A stretch of DNA of 64,000 nucleotides, from positions 1,116,001 to 1,180,000 of the forward strand of contig NZ_CP087168.1 in NCBI RefSeq assembly GCF_024748615.1. Reading direction: 5' to 3'. Both the position numbers and the translations under genes were made by a program. Position 1 is the first letter of the stretch; every line of letters starts with the position of its first letter. Source of the DNA: Pseudomonas sp. B21-048 (GTDB lineage Bacteria; Pseudomonadota; Gammaproteobacteria; Pseudomonadales; Pseudomonadaceae). This document shows positions 58,334-64,000 of the stretch, piece after piece. Under the pieces are notes generated by a model that was not told the DNA's origin, ran no database searches, and saw nothing but the letters and a program-made list of their open reading frames with translations.

Positions 58334-60913
58334 TTAGATCCGTGTCTTTAGTGTATAGAGCATTTCGAGCGCACGACGCGGTGACATGTCGTCCAGATCA
58401 AGTTTGGCCAGTTCATCCAGCACCGGGTGCGGCAGGCTGGCGAACAGGTCGCTCTGCTGCGGCGCGGCCGGTTTGCCTTTGGATGGCTTTGGAACTTCAT
58501 GAGGCAGCGCTGTGGATTCCAGTCGGCTCAGATGCTCGCGAGCACGCACGATCACTTCGCTCGGCACACCGGCCAACTGCGCAACCGCCAGGCCATAGCT
58601 CTGGCTGGCAGGCCCAGGCAACACGTGGTGCAGGAACACGATGCGTTCGTTGTGCTCAGTGGCATTGAGGTGCACGTTGCTCACCAGCGGCTGGGCTTCC
58701 GGCAGCACTGTCAGCTCGAAATAGTGGGTAGCGAACAGTGTGTAGGCCCGCAGTTGCGCCAAGCGTTCTGCCGCGGCCCAGGCCAGAGACAGGCCGTCAA
58801 AGGTGCTGGTGCCGCGACCGACTTCGTCCATCAGCACCAGGCTGCGTTCAGTGGCGTTGTGCAGGATGTTCGCGGTTTCGCTCATTTCGACCATGAAGGT
58901 CGATCGTCCGCCCGCCAGGTCATCGCTGGAACCGATCCGGGTGAAGATTCGGTCGACCAAGGACAATTCGCAACTGGCCGCCGGCACGAAACTGCCGATA
59001 TGCGCTAGTAACACGATCAATGCGGTCTGACGCATGTAGGTGGATTTACCGCCCATGTTCGGACCGGTGATCACCAGCATGCGGGTGCTGTCGTCGAGGC
59101 TAAGGTCGTTGGCCACGAACGGCGTGGTGAGTACTTGCTCGACCACCGGGTGACGACCCTGGGTGATGCGCATGCACGGCTCGCTGACGAAACGCGGGCA
59201 GTTCAGGTCCAGATTCAGTGCACGCTCGGCGAGGTTGCTCAACACGTCCAGCTCGGCCAGTGCGGCGGCCGTGTCTTGCAAGGGTGGCAACTGCGCGATC
59301 AGGTCTTCGAGCAGCGCTTCGTAGAGCATCTTCTCGCGAGCCAGGGCGCGGCTCTTGGCGGACAGCGCCTTGTCTTCGAACGCCTTCAGTTCCGGCGTGA
59401 TGAAGCGCTCGGCGCCTTTGAGGGTCTGCCGGCGAATATAGTCCGCGGGCGCCGATTCGGCCTGCTTGCTCGGCAACTCGATGAAGTAGCCGTGAATCCG
59501 GTTGTAGCCGACCTTCAAGTGCGACAGGCCGGTGCGGGCCTTCTCACGCGCTTCGAGATCGATCAGGAATTGCCCGGCGTTTTCGCTGAGCGATTGCAGT
59601 TCGTCGAGTTCGCTGTCGTAACCGGTTTTCAACACGCCGCCGTCACGGATCACCGCCGGCGGGTTGTCGATGATGGCTTTTTCCAGCAACGCCGCGAGCT
59701 CCGGGTAGGTGCTGGTGGTCTTCGCCAGTTGAATGATGTGCGGCGCTTCCAACTCGGTCATCGCCACTTGCAACTCAGGCAGTGCACCGAGGGCATCGCG
59801 CAGACGAGCGAGGTCGCGAGGACGGGCATTACGCAAACCGATTCGCGCCAGGATCCGCTCGATGTCACCGATTTCCTTGAGCTGCGGTTGCAGCTTTTCG
59901 AAACGGTAGCCGTCGAGCAGGCACGTGATCGAGGTCTGGCGTGCCAGCAAAACCTTCAGATCGCGCAACGGCCGGTTCAACCAGCGGGTCAGCAGACGAC
60001 TGCCCATCGCCGTCTGGCAACGATCAACCACCGATTGCAGCGTGTTGTCACGCCCACCGGCCAGGTTGGTGTCCAGTTCCAGGTTGCGACGGCTCGCGCC
60101 ATCCAGCACCACGGTGTCGTCCAGGCGTTCATGCCGCAGGCTGCGCAAGTGCGGCAGGGCGGTGCGCTGGGTTTCCTTGGCGTAGCTGAGCAGGCAACCG
60201 GCGGCACCGATGGCCAGGGTCAGGTTCTCGCAGCCGAAACCTTTGAGGTCCTGTGTGGAGAACTGCTGGCAAAGGCTTTTCAGTGCCGAGTCGCGTTCGA
60301 AATCCCACGGCGCACGGCGACGAACCCCACGGCGTTTCTCTGCCGGCAAGTCCTTCGGCCAGTCATCCGGAATCATCAGCTCCACCGGATTGACCCGCTC
60401 CAGTTCCGCCAGCAGGTTTTCCCAGCCTTTGATTTCCAGCACGGTGAAGTTGCCGCTGGTGATGTCCAGCACGGCCAGACCAAACAGACGTTCGTCACCC
60501 AGCACCGCCGCGATCAGATTGTCCCGACGCTCATCCAGCAGCGCTTCATCGCTGACCGTACCCGGCGTGATGATCCGCACCACCTGACGATCCACCGGAC
60601 CCTTGCTGGTGGCTGGATCGCCGACCTGTTCACAAATCACCACCGACTCGCCGAGCTTGACCAGTTTCGCCAGGTAACCTTCCGCGGCGTGGTAAGGAAT
60701 CCCACACATCGGAATCGCCTGACCCGCCGATTGCCCACGAGCCGTCAGGGTGATGTCCAGCAACTTGGCGGCCTTCTTCGCGTCTTCATAGAAGATCTCG
60801 TAGAAGTCGCCCATGCGGTAGAACATCAGCTGGTCAGGGTGCTGGTTCTTCAGGCGCCAGTATTGCTGCATCATCGGGGTGTGGGAGGACAGATCGGAGA
60901 GGGCTTTATTCAT
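58334..60913 (-). CDS. mutS: DNA mismatch repair protein MutS
   Basis: An 859-residue mismatch sensor. The N-terminal mismatch-contact motif is in [18 protein letters not shown] near residue 35. The ABC-type ATPase has Walker [16 protein letters not shown] near 618 and the Walker B region in [17 protein letters not shown]. The length is normal. The start [15 protein letters not shown] matches relatives; upstream frame to 61051 is not used. It forms the left border of the mutS/cinA region. Confidence 0.97.
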   Translation of the reverse strand: MNKALSDLSSHTPMMQQYWRLKNQHPDQLMFYRMGDFYEIFYEDAKKAAKLLDITLTARGQSAGQAIPMCGIPYHAAEGYLAKLVKLGESVVICEQVGDPATSKGPVDRQVVRIITPGTVSDEALLDERRDNLIAAVLGDERLFGLAVLDITSGNFTVLEIKGWENLLAELERVNPVELMIPDDWPKDLPAEKRRGVRRRAPWDFERDSALKSLCQQFSTQDLKGFGCENLTLAIGAAGCLLSYAKETQRTALPHLRSLRHERLDDTVVLDGASRRNLELDTNLAGGRDNTLQSVVDRCQTAMGSRLLTRWLNRPLRDLKVLLARQTSITCLLDGYRFEKLQPQLKEIGDIERILARIGLRNARPRDLARLRDALGALPELQVAMTELEAPHIIQLAKTTSTYPELAALLEKAIIDNPPAVIRDGGVLKTGYDSELDELQSLSENAGQFLIDLEAREKARTGLSHLKVGYNRIHGYFIELPSKQAESAPADYIRRQTLKGAERFITPELKAFEDKALSAKSRALAREKMLYEALLEDLIAQLPPLQDTAAALAELDVLSNLAERALNLDLNCPRFVSEPCMRITQGRHPVVEQVLTTPFVANDLSLDDSTRMLVITGPNMGGKSTYMRQTALIVLLAHIGSFVPAASCELSLVDRIFTRIGSSDDLAGGRSTFMVEMSETANILHNATERSLVLMDEVGRGTSTFDGLSLAWAAAERLAQLRAYTLFATHYFELTVLPEAQPLVSNVHLNATEHNERIVFLHHVLPGPASQSYGLAVAQLAGVPSEVIVRAREHLSRLESTALPHEVPKPSKGKPAAPQQSDLFASLPHPVLDELAKLDLDDMSPRRALEMLYTLKTRI

Positions 60914-61044
60914 CGGAAATTCAGGAAAACTCGTTGAAAGGTGTAGGGCAAAGGAGGGGCATCGGCCCGGCTTTTCCGCGATGGGCGCAAGGTTAACATG
61001 GGCAGTCGGACCTACACAGGCATGAAAGCTCCAAGGCACATTTC

Positions 61045-61061
61045 TATGCACGATCTATGCA
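61045..61061 (+). promoter_or_regulatory. Candidate repressor operator 1 upstream of the S24 regulator
   Basis: TATGCACGATCTATGCA holds two TGCA half sites 11 bases apart. Similar spaced TGCA or TGCG pairs occur at 61097-61111, 61951-61964 and 61973-61988, both before this regulator gene and before the holin, as expected for one repressor. Confidence 0.5.
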
Positions 61062-61096
61062 AATCAGCATTTGTCTTCCGAAAAAAGATCAAGCAC

Positions 61097-61111
61097 TATG
61101 CGCATTATGCA
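61097..61111 (+). promoter_or_regulatory. Candidate repressor operator 2, over the start codons of the regulator
   Basis: TATGCGCATTATGCA resembles the other TGCA pairs. It covers both ATG codons proposed for the regulator (61098 and 61107), so it may be a chance match or may mean that the real start is elsewhere. Confidence 0.4.
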
Positions 61112-61838
61112 AAAACGCAATGTTTCTACCGTCTTAAGAGCGCTGCTCGATCAGCACGGGATCTCCCCCACGGAGCTTCACCGTCGCACCGGCGTGCCTC
61201 AATCCACTCTCTCGCGGATCCTCAGCGGGAAGATTGTCGACCCTTCGGATAAGCACATCTCGAAGATTGCCGAATATTTCGGCGTGAGTACCGATCAATT
61301 GCGAGGGCGCGCGGATGTCGCGCCGGCCGCCGGCGTCGGGCGCGATGAATTGCATTCGGAACTCAAGGACATAAGCCTGTGGGACGACGATACGCCTGTC
61401 GATGACGACGAAGTGTCAGTCCCCTTTCTTCGCGAGGTTGAATTGGCTGCTGGATCAGGAAGATTCGTCATCGAAGAGAGCGAACGCTCTAGCCTGCGCT
61501 TCGGCAAGCGCAGCTTGCGCCACAACGGCGTGCAGTTCGACCAGGCTAAATGCGTGACTGTGCGCGGCAACAGCATGTTGCCAGTGCTGCGCGATGGCGC
61601 CACGGTCGGGGTAAATGCCGGTAAATGCGGGATTGGCGACATCGTCGACGGCGACCTGTACGCCATTAACCACAACGGCCAGTTGCGGGTGAAACAGCTT
61701 TATCGCCTGCCGACAGGGATCCGCCTGCGCAGCTTCAATCGCGATGAGCATCCGGACGAGGATTATACCTTTCAGGAAATCCAGGAGCAGATTGTCATCC
61801 TCGGTCATGTCTTCTGGTGGGGAATGTACGCCCGTTAA
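61098..61838 (+). CDS. XRE/S24 LexA-like repressor of the mutS/cinA prophage locus (PrtR-like)
   Basis: A 246-residue protein. A helix-turn-helix fills residues 8-60 (ISPTELHRRTGVPQSTLSRIL). A LexA/CI-type S24 autoprotease domain follows: an Ala-Gly cleavage site in EVELAAGSGRF (around 117), the catalytic Ser in VRGNSMLPVLRDG (around 159) and Lys in LRVKQLYRL (around 198). RecA filaments should trigger self-cleavage after DNA damage. In fluorescens-group strains this gene type controls the R-tailocin cluster between mutS and cinA. The start is uncertain: ATG at 61098 or 61107, or TTG at 61071; none has a strong ribosome binding site. Confidence 0.88.
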   Translation: MRIMQKRNVSTVLRALLDQHGISPTELHRRTGVPQSTLSRILSGKIVDPSDKHISKIAEYFGVSTDQLRGRADVAPAAGVGRDELHSELKDISLWDDDTPVDDDEVSVPFLREVELAAGSGRFVIEESERSSLRFGKRSLRHNGVQFDQAKCVTVRGNSMLPVLRDGATVGVNAGKCGIGDIVDGDLYAINHNGQLRVKQLYRLPTGIRLRSFNRDEHPDEDYTFQEIQEQIVILGHVFWWGMYAR

Positions 61839-61950
61839 CTGCACCGCTGTCAGCTTAAAACCTACTACCAGACAGTTTTTTTCGCCTGCCGAAAACCGAC
61901 CAAACGCCCTTTGTCTATTGGGCACTTAAGTGCATTTTTGGCAAAAATAA

Positions 61951-61988
61951 ATGCATTTGTGCATTGACCTGATATGCGTCTGTGCATA
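61951..61988 (+). promoter_or_regulatory. Promoter with two candidate repressor operators before the holin gene
   Basis: ATGCATTTGTGCAT (61951-61964) touches a -35 like TTGACC (61964-61969). TATGCGTCTGTGCATA (61973-61988) lies in the spacer and reaches the -10 region (TACTCT, 61987-61992, 17-base spacer). A repressor bound here would block polymerase. Pairs of the same kind precede the regulator gene itself. Confidence 0.6.
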
Positions 61989-62139
61989 CTCTCTATCTCA
62001 AGCCGTTAATAAAGGGCTGTCGGCAAGGACTATATTTACTGAAACGCCTGGATGAGCAAGCTTTTTGTGGTACCTGCTTAAAGAGACATAGTTTGAACCC
62101 AACTCACATCACTCACCCACTACCTCCGGGAGGCGCGAC

Positions 62140-62490
62140 ATGGCAAACGAGCAACAAGCGTTGCTGGACATGCCGATCTGGCTGGGCATCGGTCTCGCCC
62201 TGGTGGGCGGGGTGTCCGGCGAAATGTGGCGCGCTGACAAGGAGGGGGCTAGGGGTTGGTCGCTGTTGCGACGCCTGGCACTGCGTTCTGGGGCCTGCGT
62301 GATCTGCGGGATCTCGGCAATCATGTTGCTATACGCCGCCGGCGTATCGATCTGGGCCGCAGGTGCCTTCGGCTGCCTCACGGCGATGGCCGGTGCGGAC
62401 GTGGCCATCGGGCTTTACGAGCGCTGGGCCGCCAAGCGGATTGGCGTTTGCGAAATGCCGCCGCGCGATTCTCGTTCCGATCAACGGTGA
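62140..62490 (+). CDS. Phage/tailocin-type holin
   Basis: A 116-residue protein with two or three membrane segments: MPIWLGIGLALVGGVSGEMW, a central SGACVICGISAIMLLYAAGV and AAGAFGCLTAMAGADVAIGLY. The tail is short and charged. This pattern fits the phage holin family found at the start of R-tailocin clusters, which opens the inner membrane so the lysin can act. A strong GGGAGG site precedes the ATG. No lysin or tail genes follow. If expressed alone after DNA damage it might still harm the cell. Confidence 0.8.
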   Translation: MANEQQALLDMPIWLGIGLALVGGVSGEMWRADKEGARGWSLLRRLALRSGACVICGISAIMLLYAAGVSIWAAGAFGCLTAMAGADVAIGLYERWAAKRIGVCEMPPRDSRSDQR

Positions 62491-62534
62491 GGCTGCATCG
62501 CTGATCTTCGCGTTGCTGTAGGGGGGGGCACTGA

Positions 62535-62651
62535 TGCCTGCCACCTAAAGAATCTGATGCTCAGCGAATTATCGCCATCACCGATGCAGGCGATAGCGCA
62601 CTGATTGCCCAGCAGGCGCGTCAGGCCTATGTCAGAGCCCTCGCTCGCTAA
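62535..62651 (+). pseudogene. Short remnant downstream of the holin, possibly a tail-end lysis gene
   Basis: One frame stays open for 38 codons to a TAA at 62649 and reads DAQRIIAITDAGDSALIA then QQARQAYVRALAR. It has no start codon or ribosome binding site. It looks like the C-terminal end of a deleted gene, perhaps an Rz-type spanin of the tailocin lysis cassette. The identification is tentative. Confidence 0.35.
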
Positions 62652-62731
62652 CATTTTGATCGATCCTGAACCTTGCAAGCGTGATCGGCTCGTGTACGGT
62701 AGGCCTCATTCCGCTCGATCAGGAGAGAGCC

Positions 62732-63232
62732 GTGAAAGATATCACTCAGCTGGCCGCTGAACTTGGCAGACGCTTGCAGGTTCTTAATGCCCACGTCACC
62801 ACCGCCGAATCCTGTACCGGTGGTGGGATTGCCGAGGCGATCACCCGCATTCCGGGGAGTTCGGCCTGGTTCGAGGCCGGTTATGTCACGTATTCCAACT
62901 GCCAGAAAACCCAGCAATTGGACGTCCCGGCCGAGTTGTTTCCAACCGTCGGGGCGGTCAGTCGCGAGGTGGTCGAGGCCATGGTCCGCGGCGCGCAGGA
63001 AAAAAGTCGGGCGCGTTTTGCCGTGGCGGTCAGCGGTGTGGCAGGGCCGGATGGCGGGTCACCGAGCAAGCCGGTGGGCACGGTATGGCTGGCCTGGGGC
63101 GTCGGTGAGCAGGTGTTCAGCGAGGTGCAGTACTTTCCCGGGAATCGTGACGAGGTCCGCCGACAAACGGTGAAGGCCGCGCTAGAGGGGCTGTTGCGGC
63201 ATGCCGCTGGAGAAATCTCAAATCAGGGGTAG
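62732..63232 (+). CDS. cinA: CinA-family nicotinamide-nucleotide amidohydrolase (PncC type)
   Basis: A 166-residue protein made of the CinA C-terminal domain alone. It deamidates NMN to nicotinate mononucleotide in the pyridine nucleotide cycle. [17 protein letters not shown] (around residue 20), [28 protein letters not shown] are the signature parts. GTG is the start, with AGGAGAG upstream. The gene precedes recA closely and may be co-transcribed with it, as in several bacteria. Confidence 0.94.
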   Translation: MKDITQLAAELGRRLQVLNAHVTTAESCTGGGIAEAITRIPGSSAWFEAGYVTYSNCQKTQQLDVPAELFPTVGAVSREVVEAMVRGAQEKSRARFAVAVSGVAGPDGGSPSKPVGTVWLAWGVGEQVFSEVQYFPGNRDEVRRQTVKAALEGLLRHAAGEISNQG

Positions 63233-63259
63233 GCGATCCTGAAACGCTGTGGAATAATA

Positions 63260-63275
63260 CTGGCTACTTATACAG
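63260..63275 (+). promoter_or_regulatory. LexA (SOS) box of recA
   Basis: CTGGCTACTTATACAG matches the CTG-N10-CAG pattern of Pseudomonas LexA sites (one arm CTGG instead of CTGT). It lies 40 bases before the recA start. LexA would repress recA until DNA damage. Confidence 0.85.
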
Positions 63276-63315
63276 GTGTTGGCCGTCAGGCCTTATTGAT
63301 TACGTGAGGACTTTA

Positions 63316-64000
63316 ATGGACGACAACAAGAAGAAAGCCTTGGCTGCGGCCCTGGGTCAGATCGAACGTCAATTCGGCAAGGGTGCCGTAATGCGTATGG
63401 GCGATCAGGACCGTCAGGCGATCCCGGCTATTTCCACTGGCTCTCTGGGTCTGGACATCGCGCTCGGCATTGGCGGTCTGCCAAAAGGCCGTATCGTTGA
63501 GATCTACGGTCCTGAATCCTCCGGTAAAACCACCCTGACACTGTCGGTGATCGCCCAGGCTCAAAAAGCCGGTGCGACCTGCGCATTCGTCGACGCCGAA
63601 CATGCCCTCGACCCTGAGTACGCCGGCAAACTGGGCGTCAACGTCGACGATCTGCTGGTTTCCCAACCGGACACCGGCGAGCAGGCCCTGGAAATCACCG
63701 ACATGCTGGTGCGTTCAAACGCGGTTGACGTGATCATCGTCGACTCCGTGGCTGCTCTGGTGCCAAAGGCTGAAATCGAAGGCGAAATGGGCGACATGCA
63801 CGTGGGCCTGCAAGCCCGTCTGATGTCCCAGGCGCTGCGTAAAATCACCGGTAACATCAAGAACGCCAACTGCCTGGTGATCTTCATCAACCAGATCCGC
63901 ATGAAGATCGGCGTGATGTTCGGCAGCCCGGAAACCACCACCGGTGGTAACGCGCTGAAGTTCTACGCATCGGTTCGTCTGGACATCCGCCGTACTGGCG
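63316..64000 (+). CDS. recA: Recombinase RecA, 5' part (3' end outside window)
   Basis: The first 228 codons are visible. The Walker A motif [12 protein letters not shown] is near residue 68, Walker B in [12 protein letters not shown] near 140, and the L1 loop region [22 protein letters not shown] follows. RecA drives strand exchange and, as a filament, activates self-cleavage of LexA and of S24 repressors such as the one at 61.1 kb. A GAGG site sits 8 bases before the ATG. Confidence 0.98.
   Translation, partial: MDDNKKKALAAALGQIERQFGKGAVMRMGDQDRQAIPAISTGSLGLDIALGIGGLPKGRIVEIYGPESSGKTTLTLSVIAQAQKAGATCAFVDAEHALDPEYAGKLGVNVDDLLVSQPDTGEQALEITDMLVRSNAVDVIIVDSVAALVPKAEIEGEMGDMHVGLQARLMSQALRKITGNIKNANCLVIFINQIRMKIGVMFGSPETTTGGNALKFYASVRLDIRRTG

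Overview
The window is chromosomal DNA from a Pseudomonas of the fluorescens group. This rests on gene order (map-rpsB-tsf-pyrH-frr-uppS-cdsA-dxr-rseP-bamA-skp-lpxD-fabZ-lpxA-lpxB-rnhB-dnaE-accA-tilS-pyrG-kdsA-eno-ftsB-ispD ... ispF-truD-surE-pcm-nlpD-rpoS-rsmZ-fdxA-mutS ... cinA-recA), high GC, many REP-type intergenic palindromes, a Pseudomonas-type DUF6124 gene with its long leader, and an RsmZ RNA behind rpoS. No rRNA, tRNA or CRISPR array was seen.

Layout. 1-3.7 kb: the 3' end of an RND efflux pump gene, then an IS256-family element inserted with a visible target duplication into a long intergenic repeat, then a DUF6124 gene behind a highly structured leader. 3.7-13.4 kb: mostly minus-strand genes (DUF4197 protein, YbaY-like lipoprotein, plsB, a small acidic protein, rlmA, dapE, an ndvB-like glucan synthase) with one plus-strand cold-shock gene. 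13.4-22.6 kb: tcdA converges on csdE-csdA, followed by dapD, a Spx/ArsC-like gene, dapC, glnD and map. With dapE this puts three diaminopimelate/lysine pathway genes close together, beside the nitrogen sensor glnD.

23-48.4 kb: one long plus-strand run of essential genes. It covers translation (rpsB, tsf, frr), UMP and CTP synthesis (pyrH, pyrG), isoprenoid and undecaprenyl lipid synthesis (dxr, uppS, ispD), phospholipid and fatty acid synthesis (cdsA, accA, fabZ), lipid A and Kdo (lpxD, lpxA, lpxB, kdsA), outer-membrane assembly and stress (rseP, bamA, skp), replication (dnaE, rnhB), tRNA modification (tilS), glycolysis (eno) and division (ftsB). Many genes overlap by 1-4 bases, which suggests translational coupling.

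49-52.2 kb: a LysR regulator divergent from a glutathione-dependent formaldehyde detoxification pair (adhC, fghA). 52.2-58.2 kb: ispF-truD-surE-pcm-nlpD-rpoS, then rsmZ with a GacA upstream activating sequence, then fdxA. 58.3-64 kb: mutS, a RecA-cleavable S24-type repressor, a phage-type holin, cinA and the start of recA with an SOS box. The mutS/cinA interval is the usual home of R-tailocin clusters in this group. Here only the repressor, paired operators, the holin and a short downstream remnant are left.

The least explained structure is the DUF6124 leader (about 3052-3282). It can fold into mutually exclusive helices, one of which sequesters the ribosome binding site. Next most interesting are the stripped tailocin locus and two copies, in opposite orientation, of a 110-bp four-hairpin element that both fill gaps between convergent genes.
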